In this document: piece by piece, positions 33,587-41,658 of the stretch | How positions within the stretch are numbered: position 1 is the stretch's first letter | Layout: every line of letters begins with the position of its first letter | Notes under the pieces: generated by a model | The model's input: only the letters and a program-made list of their open reading frames with translations | Told to the model about the DNA's origin: nothing | Databases searched by the model: none | Made by a program: the position numbers and the translations under genes | Source: Candidatus Rubneribacter avistercoris | GTDB taxonomy: Bacteria; Actinomycetota; Coriobacteriia; Coriobacteriales; Eggerthellaceae | Reading direction: 5' to 3' | Assembly (NCBI GenBank): GCA_019115845.1 | Contig: DXCU01000002.1 | Location: 1-41,658 of the forward strand | Length of the DNA: 41,658 bases

Positions 33587-35806
33587 TTAGGGCTTGGGTC
33601 CCAGCGACACCACGATCACCACCATGCCGTCGCGGATGCTCTGGCTGATCACCGTTCCTGCCGGAACCGTGTCCGAGTACTCCTCAAGGTAGCCGGCCTC
33701 GTAGCCGCTCAGAAGGGACACGGCCTCGGCGAAGGTCCTTCCCGTCGTGTCGGGGGGAGCGGCGCTGCCTTCGACGTTGCGTTCGCTCTCGTCGGTGCGC
33801 GCCTCGTCAGCGCTGGAGCCGGCGGTGCCATTGGCCGCCGACCCGTTTTGGACGGCGGCGCCCAGCTTGCTTCTCTGCTCGGCATTGTAGGCGTTTCCGT
33901 ACGTGGGATCCTTCGTTTGGGGGAACTGCTCGACGGGGCGTCCCTCGGTGGCGCGATCCATGAAGTCCTTCCACAGCGCGTTGCAAGTGAGGCTCGTGTC
34001 GGTGCGGATGGCGCCTGCGGGGTTGCCGATCCAGGCCGCTACCGACAGTGAGGGGGTGTAGCCCACCAGCCAGTGGTCCGCGAAGTCGCTCGACGTCCCG
34101 GTCTTTCCCGCTACGGGCTGCCCGTTGGCCAACCGCGCGTCGTAGGCGGTTCCCTCGCTCGTGTCGAACACCGCGCGCAGGACCTTGGTCGTGGCGCCCG
34201 CCACCTCCTCGCTGATGGCGCGCTCGCTTGTGTCGGGCGCCTCGTAGATGACCGCGCCGTTACGGTCCACGATCTTGGTCACCACCACCGCGTCGCGTCT
34301 GACGCCGCCCGCCGCCAAGGTGGCATAAGCGCTCGCCAGGTCGAGAGGCGACACGTCGGCTGTGCCCAGCGTGGTGGTGTACACCGTGTTGAACGGGGTC
34401 TTCACCCCCAGGCGGTGCGCCATGTCGGTGGTGGCCTGCTGCCCCAGCTTCTCGGACAGGCGCAGGTACCCGGTGTTGGATGACACGCTCGTGGCGCTTT
34501 GGATGCTGCGGATGCCGTAGTTCGCCCCGCCGAAGTTCTCGAAGCTGAGCGAAACGCCGTCCACCGTGTGGGTCATGGGCGAGGTGCAGTCGATGAGGGT
34601 CTGCGGATTGATGCCCTGCTCGATGGCGGCTGCCAGTGTGAACGCCTTGAACGTGGATCCCGCCTGACGGCCTGACCCGCCTCCCTCTTGGCCTGTGGCA
34701 AGGTTCACCTGGCTGTCCCCCTTGCCGCCCACCATGGCCTTCACCTGGCCCGTGGCCGGGTCGATGGCCACAACGGACGCGTCCAGCGCCTCGTCCATGC
34801 GCCCGCGCTGCGCCGCGCAGGCGGCCTCCGCCTTCTCCTGCAAATCGGGGTTGAGGGACGTGTATATGGTCAGGCCGCCCTCGAACAGGTCAGCGTAGGA
34901 GCATCCGTAGGGATTGTTCTCCTTGAGCAGCAGATCGCGCACGTAGCTCGTGAAGTGGTAGTAGGCGTAAATGCCGTCGGCCGGCGCGTCGGGGGCGGGG
35001 TTGAGCCCCAGCTCCTCGGCCGCCGCCGCGTCGTGCTCCTCCTGCGTGATGTCGCCGGCCGCCAGCATGCGGTCGAGCACCACGTTGCGGCGCGCGAGGC
35101 ACGCGTCGGGGTACTCCTTGGGGTTGAGGTAGTTGGGGGATTGGGGAATGCCCACCAACGCGGCCGCCTGCGCCAGCGTGAGGTCGGCCGCCGATACTTG
35201 GAAGTAGTTTCGCGCTGCGGCCTCAATGCCGTAGCAGCCGTCTCCGTAGTTGATGGTGTTCAGATACATGAGCAGGATCTCGTCTTTGGAGTAGCGCTTT
35301 TCCAGATCAATGGCCAACTCCGCCTCGCGCACCTTGCGCTCGAAGGATATCTCGTTCGCCTCCTGGGTGAGCACCGTGTTGCGCACGAGCTGCTGCGTGA
35401 TGGTGGAGGCCCCCTCCAGGTCCCCGCCGCGCAGGTTGTTCACCAAGGCGCGCGCTATGCCCGGCAGGTCCACGCCCTCGTGCTGGTAGAAGCGCACGTC
35501 CTCGGTGTCCACCGTGCCCGCCAAAACGTACGGGCTGATCTGGTCTATCTCCACAGGATCGCGCTTCTCCAGCTGAAACTGGGCCAAGACGGTCTGCCCA
35601 TCGTCGGCGTACATGACCGATTCCTGCGCGTAGTTGGTGAAGGAGGCATCCTCGATGGGCGGCAGATCCGCCGTCCATCCGTCCATGACGCCCATCACGC
35701 CGCGGACGCCGCAGTACGCGACGAAGCACAGGGCGGCAACGGACAGGAGGAGCACCCATTTCACGGCGTGGGTGCGCATTTCGCGCTGTTTTCGGCGTAT
35801 TTTCAT
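33587..35806 (-). CDS. Class A penicillin-binding protein with C-terminal PASTA domain
   Basis: 739 residues. One membrane helix at about residues 16-34, then a GT51 domain with TEDVRFYQHEGVD (E102) and LEGASTITQQLVRN, then a transpeptidase domain with GSTFKAF, SVSSNTGY and KTGTSSDFADHW. The last 65 residues, from GRTFAEAVSLLSGYEAGYLEEY to VIVVSLGPKP, form one PASTA domain, which senses muropeptides or wall. It builds and cross-links peptidoglycan. No Shine-Dalgarno precedes the ATG; a TATAGT box ends about six bases before it, so the mRNA may be leaderless. It is a paralogue of the gene at 30575, in inverted orientation. Confidence 0.95.
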   Translation of the reverse strand: MKIRRKQREMRTHAVKWVLLLSVAALCFVAYCGVRGVMGVMDGWTADLPPIEDASFTNYAQESVMYADDGQTVLAQFQLEKRDPVEIDQISPYVLAGTVDTEDVRFYQHEGVDLPGIARALVNNLRGGDLEGASTITQQLVRNTVLTQEANEISFERKVREAELAIDLEKRYSKDEILLMYLNTINYGDGCYGIEAAARNYFQVSAADLTLAQAAALVGIPQSPNYLNPKEYPDACLARRNVVLDRMLAAGDITQEEHDAAAAEELGLNPAPDAPADGIYAYYHFTSYVRDLLLKENNPYGCSYADLFEGGLTIYTSLNPDLQEKAEAACAAQRGRMDEALDASVVAIDPATGQVKAMVGGKGDSQVNLATGQEGGGSGRQAGSTFKAFTLAAAIEQGINPQTLIDCTSPMTHTVDGVSLSFENFGGANYGIRSIQSATSVSSNTGYLRLSEKLGQQATTDMAHRLGVKTPFNTVYTTTLGTADVSPLDLASAYATLAAGGVRRDAVVVTKIVDRNGAVIYEAPDTSERAISEEVAGATTKVLRAVFDTSEGTAYDARLANGQPVAGKTGTSSDFADHWLVGYTPSLSVAAWIGNPAGAIRTDTSLTCNALWKDFMDRATEGRPVEQFPQTKDPTYGNAYNAEQRSKLGAAVQNGSAANGTAGSSADEARTDESERNVEGSAAPPDTTGRTFAEAVSLLSGYEAGYLEEYSDTVPAGTVISQSIRDGMVVIVVSLGPKP

Positions 35807-35810
35807 CGTT

Positions 35811-35835
35811 CGACTATACTACCATAGCGTTGTAA
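35811..35835 (-). promoter_or_regulatory. Promoter abutting the second penicillin-binding protein start
   Basis: Read on the minus strand, TATAGT (complement 35813-35818) lies six bases before the ATG. Transcription would begin at or next to the A of the ATG, giving a leaderless message. A TTCGGT about 16-17 bases upstream is a weak -35. Confidence 0.4.
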
Positions 35836-35942
35836 CCGAACCGTTTCTCGCGGGCGAGAGCGCCGTTCGCGGACGTTGCGCCGCGCAAGCGGCCGGACGC
35901 GCCGGCTCCGCCCGCCCTCCCGGACAAAGACGAAGGAGCGCC

Positions 35943-38414
35943 ATGCTGCACGATGTCGAACTGCTCGCCCCCGCCGGAAGCCCCGCGGCGCTCCATGCCG
36001 CCGTCTGCGGAGGGGCCGACGCGGTCTACCTCGGCCTCGACTCGTTCAACGCCCGCCGCGGCGCGGAGAACTTCACGGTCGAGACGTTTTCCGCAGCCTG
36101 CGACTACGCCCATCTGCGCGGCGTGCGCGTGTACGTGGCGCTCAACACCGCCGTGCTTCCCTCGGAGGTCGATCGCGCCCTCGAGACCGCGCGGCAGGCC
36201 TACCGCGCCGGCGCCGACGCCTTCATCGTGCAGGACGTCGGCATCGCCTCCGAGCTGTCGCGCACGCTTCCCCAGGCCGGGCTTCATGTTTCGACGCAGA
36301 TGAACACGCACAACGAAGCGGGCGTCCGCGCGGCCGCCAAGCTGGGTGCGCGTCGCGTGACGCTTGCCCGCGAGCTGTCGGTGCAGGAGATCGAGCATCT
36401 GTCCTCCGTCGCCCGCGAGCTGGGTATGGAGACGGAGGCGTTCGTCCACGGGGCGCTGTGCGTGTGCTATTCGGGCCAGTGCTTCATGTCGTCGCTCATA
36501 GGGGGCCGCTCCGCCAACCGGGGCCTGTGCGCCCAGGCGTGCCGGCTGCCCTACGAGCTGCGCAACGTGGCGCAGCGCAAAAGCCTACCCTCCCCGGGCG
36601 ATCATCTGCTCTCTCCACGCGACCTGTGCGCCATCGACCTGCTCCCCGCGCTCGTGGAGGCGGGCGCGGCGTCCTTCAAGATAGAGGGCCGCATGAAGTC
36701 CCCCGAGTACGTGTGCGCCGTCACCGGAGCCTACCGCGCCGCGCTCGACCGCGTGCTCGCCTGGCGCTTGAGCGCCGAGGACGGGAAGCCTCCGCGCTCG
36801 ACCGAGGAGGAGCGCGCCGCCCTGGCCGAAGCGTTCTCCCGCGGCTTCACGACCGCCTATCTGACGGGCGAGCGCGGCAACGGCATCATGAGCTATGGGC
36901 GTCCGAACAATCGCGGCGTGTTCGTCGGACGCGTCGCGGGCGTTCGCGGTGGAGAGGCGTTCGTCGCGGCGGAGCGCGAGCTTGCGCGAGGCGACGTCCT
37001 TGAGTTTTGGACCAACAAGGGCCGCTTCGCCTACCAGCTTGGCGACGTGGAGTTTGACCGCGAGGGCAACGTCCGGACGCACCCGGACAAGCCGGTGGGG
37101 AAGGGGGATCGGGTGTTTCGCGTTCGCAGCGCGGAGCTGTCCTTCGCGGACGACCCACTCGAGCCGCGCGTTCCCGTTGCCGGGCGGGTCGCCTTGCGCA
37201 AGGGAGAGCCCCTTCGCGTGGAGTTCTCCCTCGCGCCGCGCGCTCGGGCGGACGAGGCGGCGCGAGCGATCGTGGGGGTTGCCGAAGGGGAGCCGGTCGA
37301 AGCCGCGCGCACCAAACCCGTGTCCTGCGAAGACGTGTGGGCCCACGTAGACCGCCTTGGCCAGACGCCGTTTGTCCTCGAATCCCTCGAGGTGGACCTC
37401 GACGAGGGCGTCGGCATCGGCTTCTCGCAGCTCCACCGGGCGCGCGCCGCCGCCCTCGAGCGCTTGGAGGAGGCGCTGCTCTCCTCCAAGCGCAAGCGCA
37501 GGCTTCCGCGTGTGGAGCCGCGCTCGGCCTTCTCCTTCTCGCGTCCGCGAGGGATGACCATCGCCGTCTGGGCGACCAATCCCGCGTGCGCGCGAGCCGC
37601 CAAGCGCGCGGGGGCCGATGTCGTCTACGTCCCTGCGCTGAACCGCAAGCGCGGAGAGGCCGTCGTCGCCGGGCAGCGCTCGCAAACGGCCGAGCAGGCG
37701 GGCTATCCCAAGCAGGCCGTCGTGGCCCTGCCCGTCGTCGAGCACGATCCGGTCGAGGGCACGCGCGAGGCGGCCCTCGGTTTCGACCCGTGGCGCTACG
37801 TCAGGTCCGGCAAGCCGGTGCTCGCCGAGAGCCTGGGTGCGCTTGTCCGCGCCGCCGAGATGGGGGCGCAGGTGGAAGCGGGCCCGCACATCCCCGTGAC
37901 CAATGCGCTCTCCCTGGCCGCCGTCGCCGAGCTGGGGGCGACCCGCGTGTGGCTCTCGCCCGAGCTCACGCTTGGCCAGATCGCCGATATGGCCGAGGGC
38001 TCCCCGGTCGATCTGGGCTTGACGGTTTCGGGGGCGCAGGAGCTCATGGTGACGGAGCACTGCCTGCTCATGAGCCAGGGACCCTGCGATGAGGACTGCG
38101 ACGCGTGCCCGCGCCGCAAAAGCCCCCATTACCTCAAAGATCGCAAAGGCTTCGAGTTCCCGGTCGTCACCGACGCCCTTGGCCGCAGCCACCTGTACAA
38201 TGCGGTGCGGCTCGACGTGGTCCACGCCATGCCCGACCTCATTGGAGCGGGCCTGTCGGCGGTCATGGTGGACGCCACCCTCATGAACGTCGAGGAGACG
38301 TCCCGGGCCGTCGCCCGGGTTGTCCGTGCGCGCAGGTTGGCCAATGTCGGCGAAGGCGCGGTGCCCAAGGAGCAGGGCACGACGAGCGGGCATCTGTTCC
38401 GAGGCGTCCAATGA
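35943..38414 (+). CDS. U32-family protein with DUF3656, RlhA-like rRNA-modifying enzyme
   Basis: 823 residues from the ATG preceded by AAGGAG. ELLAPAGSPAALHAAVCGGADAVYLGL is the U32 start. The iron-sulfur-type cysteine block GALCVCYSGQCFMSS..GGRSANRGLCAQACRLPY (C173, C175, C180 and later) is the family hallmark. A DUF3656-like region follows (about residues 330-520), and the C-terminal 300 residues contain a second U32-like part with CDEDCDACPRRK, another cysteine cluster. RlhA in E. coli hydroxylates C2501 of 23S rRNA; the protease label of the family is historical. Gram-positive-type long members such as this one are less studied. It precedes tyrS by 74 bases. Confidence 0.88.
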   Translation: MLHDVELLAPAGSPAALHAAVCGGADAVYLGLDSFNARRGAENFTVETFSAACDYAHLRGVRVYVALNTAVLPSEVDRALETARQAYRAGADAFIVQDVGIASELSRTLPQAGLHVSTQMNTHNEAGVRAAAKLGARRVTLARELSVQEIEHLSSVARELGMETEAFVHGALCVCYSGQCFMSSLIGGRSANRGLCAQACRLPYELRNVAQRKSLPSPGDHLLSPRDLCAIDLLPALVEAGAASFKIEGRMKSPEYVCAVTGAYRAALDRVLAWRLSAEDGKPPRSTEEERAALAEAFSRGFTTAYLTGERGNGIMSYGRPNNRGVFVGRVAGVRGGEAFVAAERELARGDVLEFWTNKGRFAYQLGDVEFDREGNVRTHPDKPVGKGDRVFRVRSAELSFADDPLEPRVPVAGRVALRKGEPLRVEFSLAPRARADEAARAIVGVAEGEPVEAARTKPVSCEDVWAHVDRLGQTPFVLESLEVDLDEGVGIGFSQLHRARAAALERLEEALLSSKRKRRLPRVEPRSAFSFSRPRGMTIAVWATNPACARAAKRAGADVVYVPALNRKRGEAVVAGQRSQTAEQAGYPKQAVVALPVVEHDPVEGTREAALGFDPWRYVRSGKPVLAESLGALVRAAEMGAQVEAGPHIPVTNALSLAAVAELGATRVWLSPELTLGQIADMAEGSPVDLGLTVSGAQELMVTEHCLLMSQGPCDEDCDACPRRKSPHYLKDRKGFEFPVVTDALGRSHLYNAVRLDVVHAMPDLIGAGLSAVMVDATLMNVEETSRAVARVVRARRLANVGEGAVPKEQGTTSGHLFRGVQ

Positions 38415-38443
38415 GCGTCGGCGGACGCCGCCAGGCGGGCATA

Positions 38444-38452
38444 TGGTAGAAT
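38444..38452 (+). promoter_or_regulatory. Extended -10 promoter of tyrS
   Basis: TGGTAGAAT gives an extended -10 (TAGAAT at 38447-38452). No fitting -35 is seen. The tyrS start is 36 bases on, too close for a T-box, so tyrS lacks the tRNA-sensing control that pheS has. Confidence 0.45.
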
Positions 38453-38488
38453 CCTTAGCCGTCGAACGAGGATCGAAAAGAGGAAACG

Positions 38489-39700
38489 ATGTTATCCGCT
38501 GAAGAACAACTCCACGTTATCGCGTCCGGGACGGCGCAGATCGTGCCGGAAAGCGCGCTGCTTGAGAAGCTCAAGCGCGGCAAGCCGCTCAACATCAAGT
38601 TGGGTGTGGACCCCACGGCCCCCGACATCCACCTCGGCCACGCCGTGCCGCTGCGCAAGTTGCGTCAGTTCCAAGACCTCGGCCACGGCGTCACGCTCAT
38701 CATCGGCGACGGCACCGCGCTTATCGGCGATCCCTCGGGCCGCAACTCCACGCGCCCGCAGCTCACGTCCGAGCAGATCAAGGCGAACGCCCAAACCTAC
38801 GTCGACCAGGCGTTCAAAATCCTCGATTCCGAAAAAACCACCCTGCGCTACAACTCCGAGTGGCTGCTCGCCCTCAACATGGAGGGCCTGCTGAAGCTGG
38901 CCAGCAACTTCACGGTGGCCCGCATCCTCGAGCGCGACGATTTCCACAACCGCTACACGCAGGGCCAGTCCATCAGCCTGCACGAATTCCTCTACCCGCT
39001 CATGCAGGCCTACGACTCGGTGGTCATCAAAGCCGATGTCGAGCTGGGCGGCACCGACCAGCTGTTCAACCTGCTCGCCGGTCGCGAACTCATGGAGAAG
39101 ATGGGCATGGAGCCACAGGTGTGCCTCACGCTGCCTTTGCTCGAGGGCACCGACGGCGTGCAGAAGATGTCGAAGAGCTACGGCAACTACATCGGTCTGA
39201 CCGACGAGCCGGCCGATATGTTCGGCAAGGTCATGTCCATCCCCGACGAGCTCATGGTGAAGTACTACCGCCTGGCCTCGGCGCTGCCGGTGGACGAGAT
39301 CGACGAGATCGAGCGGGGCCTTGCCGCCGACGAGCTGCATCCCAACAAGGTGAAGCGCGCCCTCGCGCGCAACATCGTGGCCGCCTATCACGACAAGGCG
39401 GCTGCCCAGGCGGCCGAGGAGCAGTTCGACCTCGTGTTCAAGCAGCACGCCGTGCCCGACGACATCCCCGAGTTCGCAGCCGACCTCTCGCCCAACGACG
39501 AAGGCAAGGTCTATTTGGCGAAGCTGCTGGCCGACGCGGGCTTGGCCGCAAGCGCCGGCGAGGCGCGTCGCCTCATCGACGGCGGCGGCGTGAAGGTGAA
39601 CGGCGAGGCGCTGCCCGCCAAGTCCTACAACGTCGATCCCGCGCTGCTCGCAGGCGCCACGCTCCAAGTGGGCAGGCGCAAGTTCGTGAAGCTCGTCTAG
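38489..39700 (+). CDS. tyrS: Tyrosine-tRNA ligase
   Basis: 403 residues, start after GAGGAAA. The class I signature is H48-L-G-H51, followed by [17 protein letters not shown]. The tyrosine-binding region includes [31 protein letters not shown], and K226-M-S-K-S230 is the second signature. An S4 RNA-binding domain ends the protein ([23 protein letters not shown]). Length and the [11 protein letters not shown] form place it in the TyrZ-like branch. It charges tRNA-Tyr in the cytoplasm. A strong terminator follows. Confidence 0.96.
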   Translation: MLSAEEQLHVIASGTAQIVPESALLEKLKRGKPLNIKLGVDPTAPDIHLGHAVPLRKLRQFQDLGHGVTLIIGDGTALIGDPSGRNSTRPQLTSEQIKANAQTYVDQAFKILDSEKTTLRYNSEWLLALNMEGLLKLASNFTVARILERDDFHNRYTQGQSISLHEFLYPLMQAYDSVVIKADVELGGTDQLFNLLAGRELMEKMGMEPQVCLTLPLLEGTDGVQKMSKSYGNYIGLTDEPADMFGKVMSIPDELMVKYYRLASALPVDEIDEIERGLAADELHPNKVKRALARNIVAAYHDKAAAQAAEEQFDLVFKQHAVPDDIPEFAADLSPNDEGKVYLAKLLADAGLAASAGEARRLIDGGGVKVNGEALPAKSYNVDPALLAGATLQVGRRKFVKLV

Positions 39701-39710
39701 CGGCTCCTGT

Positions 39711-39739
39711 CGGGCGGCCTCGGCCGCCCGAATTTTTTT
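39711..39739 (+). terminator. Intrinsic terminator after tyrS
   Basis: CGGGCGGCC at 39711-39719 pairs perfectly with GGCCGCCCG at 39722-39730, followed by AATTTTTTT. This cleanly separates tyrS from the signalling cassette downstream. Confidence 0.93.
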
Positions 39740-39816
39740 GAAATCGTCGCAAGGATCCGCCTCGCCCGTTCGTGTTGTAAGCGAAGGCGAAAAGAGAGGA
39801 TCCCAGGAGGGCCACC

Positions 39817-40260
39817 ATGAAAAAGACGATAGCCATCGTGCTTGCATCCGCGCTCGCGCTGTTCGCGCTTCCCGCTCTGGCGTTCGCCGCCAACGCGGCG
39901 GGGTTCGCCCCGCAGGGGCGCGATGGCGCCCAGGTGCAGACGGCGCTTCCCGCGACCGGCGGATGTCCCGGTTATGCCGATGCGGACGGCGACGGCATGT
40001 GCGACAACCGCGCGGTAGGCGCCTCGCAAGGTTGCCCGGGATACGCTGATGCGGACGGCGACGGCGTCTGCGACGCATGCGGCAACGCGGGCGTCGCATG
40101 CGACGGCTATGTTGACAATGATGGCGACGGCGTGTGCGACGCGTACGAAAGCGGCGCCTGTCCGGGCGCGGCCGGTCAAGGGCGCGGCCAGGGCTGCGGC
40201 GGACTCGGCGCCGGCCAAGGGCGCGGCTGCGGCGGGCACGGCGCGTGTTGGAACCGTTAG
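39817..40260 (+). CDS. Small secreted protein with three Cys/Asp-Gly repeats
   Basis: 147 residues, ATG with CAGGAGG upstream. The signal peptide ends near residue 24 (ALAFA-ANA). The mature chain has three copies of a 15-residue unit, CPGYADADGDGxCDx at residues 50-64, 73-87 and, as CDGYVDNDGDGVCDA, 95-109. DxDxDG loops bind calcium in EF-hand, dockerin and thrombospondin type 3 repeats, so calcium binding is likely, and the paired cysteines may link each loop. The tail (residues 118-147) is Gly/Gln/Arg/Cys-rich with one His. No family is recognised. The sigma and anti-sigma genes follow within 26 bases, so it may be their target or ligand. Confidence 0.88.
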   Translation: MKKTIAIVLASALALFALPALAFAANAAGFAPQGRDGAQVQTALPATGGCPGYADADGDGMCDNRAVGASQGCPGYADADGDGVCDACGNAGVACDGYVDNDGDGVCDAYESGACPGAAGQGRGQGCGGLGAGQGRGCGGHGACWNR

Positions 40261-40285
40261 GCGCCCTTCCTCCAGCGGGTTGGAC

Positions 40286-40777
40286 ATGCGCGCAAGCGAG
40301 GATATAGAAGACGCCATGGGGCGGCATGCGGATGCCGTCTGGCGCGTCTGCGTGCTCTACTTCCGCTCCCATGCCGATGCCCAGGACGCGTTCCAGGATG
40401 CGTTTCTCAAGTACGCGCTTGCCGACCAGGTGGTTTTCAACGGCGACGAGCATCGCAAGGCATGGCTTGTCCGCGTGGCGGCCAACGTGTGCAAAGACAT
40501 GCTCAAAGCGGCGTCGCGCAGGGTTGCCCCGCTTGACGAGGCGGACTGCGCCGAGCACCTGGCCTCGTGCGACCCCGCTTCCCAGCCCGCCTCGTTCTCG
40601 AGCGAGGTGGTGGATGCCATGAGGTCGCTCGACGATCCTCCGCGCACCCCGCTGTACCTTTCCCTGTACGAGGGGTACAGCGCCCCCGAGATAGCTCGCA
40701 TGGTGGATGCCCCTGTCAACACGGTCTATTCGTGGATCGCGCGCGGGAAGCGGCAGCTGAAGGAGGTCTTGTCGTGA
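40286..40777 (+). CDS. ECF-like sigma-70 family RNA polymerase sigma factor
   Basis: 163 residues from the ATG at 40286; a later ATG at 40316 is possible, and neither has a strong ribosome site. Residues 12-80 are sigma region 2 (MGRHADAVWRVCVLYFRSHADAQDAFQDAFLKYA, quoted in part, and WLVRVAANVCKDMLKAA). Residues 110-160 are region 4 (LYEGYSAPEIARMVDAPVNTVYSWIARGKRQLKEVL), a helix-turn-helix for the -35. There is no region 1 or 3, as in ECF factors. It is read from the same operon as the secreted repeat protein and overlaps the anti-sigma start as GTGA. Confidence 0.93.
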   Translation: MRASEDIEDAMGRHADAVWRVCVLYFRSHADAQDAFQDAFLKYALADQVVFNGDEHRKAWLVRVAANVCKDMLKAASRRVAPLDEADCAEHLASCDPASQPASFSSEVVDAMRSLDDPPRTPLYLSLYEGYSAPEIARMVDAPVNTVYSWIARGKRQLKEVLS

Positions 40778-41658
40778 ACGACCTGCAAAACCGCGTGCGC
40801 CAAGCGTTCGACCAGGTGAAAGCTCCGGCCGATGTCAAGTTTGGCGCTTTGGCCCGCATAGAGGCCGCAAGGTCCGCGGCCGCGGAGGCGAGCGCCCCCT
40901 CCTCGGCCCGATCCTATCTTGACGGACGCGCCCTTCGGCTCGAAGGGTCGCCCGCTTGCAAGCGGGACGGCGCGTCGCGCCGCTTGCGCATGCTGCGGCT
41001 TCGTCCCGTCGCGGCGCTGGCCGCCTGCCTCGTCCTTGCCGTCGCCTGCTTGGGCGCCTGGCGGATCTACGAGCAGCCTACCGCATACGTGGGAGTTGAC
41101 GTCAACCCCTCCCTGGAGCTTGCCGTGAACCGATTCGGCATCGTGGTGGAGGCGAAGGGACTCAATGAGGGCGGTTCCTCCCTGTTGGAGGCCGTGCCCT
41201 TAAGCCATCGCAGCTACCAAGACGCGCTCGGGGCCCTTGCTGCGAGCGACGCCTTCTCTTCCTATGTTGGCGAGGACTCTTTCGTGGAGATCAGCGTCAC
41301 GGCGGACGACGAGCGACAGGCTCAGAGCCTGAGATCGCAAAGCGATCAAACCCTCTCGTCCCTTCCTTGCGGCGGTGCGTGCGCCATCGTCGATGAGCAG
41401 ACGCGTGCTGCCGCTTCCGCAGCGGGCATGGGGGTTGGACGCTATCGGGCCGCGTGCGAGCTTATGGAGCTTGACCCCGACGCAACGCTCGAGGAGTGCG
41501 CGCAGCTCAGCATGCGCGAGCTGCGCGACCGCATAGCCGCATGCGGGGGAGAAGGGGACGGCGGGAAGCACGGATACGGGAAGCGCTCGTCGGAGGGCGA
41601 GTCCGCGATTGGGTCCGGCTGCGGAAACGGCGGCGGTCGCGGGCGAGGGGCGGCATAG
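40774..41658 (+). CDS. RsgI-like transmembrane anti-sigma factor
   Basis: 294 residues from the GTG overlapping the sigma stop, with AAGGAGG upstream. Residues 1-75 form a cytoplasmic part that should hold the sigma factor. A membrane helix lies at about residues 78-96. Outside, YVGVDVNPSLELAVNRFGIVVEAKGLNEGG is the RsgI middle-domain signature; N111-P112 is the bond that self-cleaves in known RsgI proteins. A helical segment and LSMRELRDRIAAC follow, then a Gly/Cys/His-rich tail that resembles in composition the tail of the secreted repeat protein. It likely releases the sigma factor on an outside signal. There is no carbohydrate-binding module. The stop codon is the last in the window. Confidence 0.88.
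   Translation: MNDLQNRVRQAFDQVKAPADVKFGALARIEAARSAAAEASAPSSARSYLDGRALRLEGSPACKRDGASRRLRMLRLRPVAALAACLVLAVACLGAWRIYEQPTAYVGVDVNPSLELAVNRFGIVVEAKGLNEGGSSLLEAVPLSHRSYQDALGALAASDAFSSYVGEDSFVEISVTADDERQAQSLRSQSDQTLSSLPCGGACAIVDEQTRAAASAAGMGVGRYRAACELMELDPDATLEECAQLSMRELRDRIAACGGEGDGGKHGYGKRSSEGESAIGSGCGNGGGRGRGAA

Overview
The window is about 41.7 kb of GC-rich bacterial DNA with very high third-position GC, dense genes and good Shine-Dalgarno sites. The gene content points to a gut actinobacterium of the Coriobacteriia, most likely Eggerthellaceae (Eggerthella/Gordonibacter-like). The signs are a Tat-exported, FAD-binding reductase-like lipoprotein divergent from a LuxR-type regulator with a multi-pass membrane domain, a complete tyrosyl/phenylalanyl tRNA synthetase set with a T-box leader, and an arginine cluster of argCJBD-argR-argGH type. 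The taxon is an inference from content; no rRNA or tRNA gene is present to test it.

Layout. 1-2.1 kb: a 5'-damaged DUF4405 membrane gene and two back-to-back, homologous toxin-antitoxin modules of the Phd/YefM plus RelE/ParE-like type. 2.1-5.6 kb: a GyrI-like ligand-binding protein, then a translationally coupled pair of secreted wall proteins (a beta-lactamase-fold serine hydrolase and a coiled-coil protein with a double-psi beta-barrel end). 5.6-11.3 kb: a 1-kb non-coding stretch holding a long inverted-repeat element and a phenylalanine T-box leader, then pheS, an unusually hairpin-rich spacer, pheT and a DegV protein. 11.3-16.3 kb: a second long inverted-repeat element, a SEC-C-tagged methionine aminopeptidase, and the flavoprotein/LuxR divergent pair. 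16.4-19.9 kb: a structured leader ahead of two overlapping genes of unknown function, then (minus strand) a glutamate-cysteine ligase coupled to two FKBP-type prolyl isomerase paralogues. 20-21.8 kb: a FlaA1/WbpM-type membrane nucleotide-sugar dehydratase.

22-30.4 kb is the arginine block: argC, argJ, argB, argD, then argR with its own promoter, then argG and argH. ArgJ is the recycling acetyltransferase; argF and any carbamoyl-phosphate synthetase genes are absent here. 30.5-35.8 kb holds two paralogous class A penicillin-binding proteins facing each other with a small lipoprotein between them. 35.9-39.7 kb: a long U32-family (RlhA-like) protein and tyrS. 39.8-41.66 kb: a candidate surface-signalling operon of a small secreted protein with three Asp/Gly calcium-loop-like repeats, an ECF-like sigma factor, and an RsgI-like membrane anti-sigma factor whose stop codon is the last codon of the window.

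The most interesting points are that last three-gene cassette, the array of perfect hairpins between pheS and pheT (two of them mutually exclusive), the two long inverted-repeat elements near 5.9 and 11.6 kb, and the duplicated divergent toxin-antitoxin pair.
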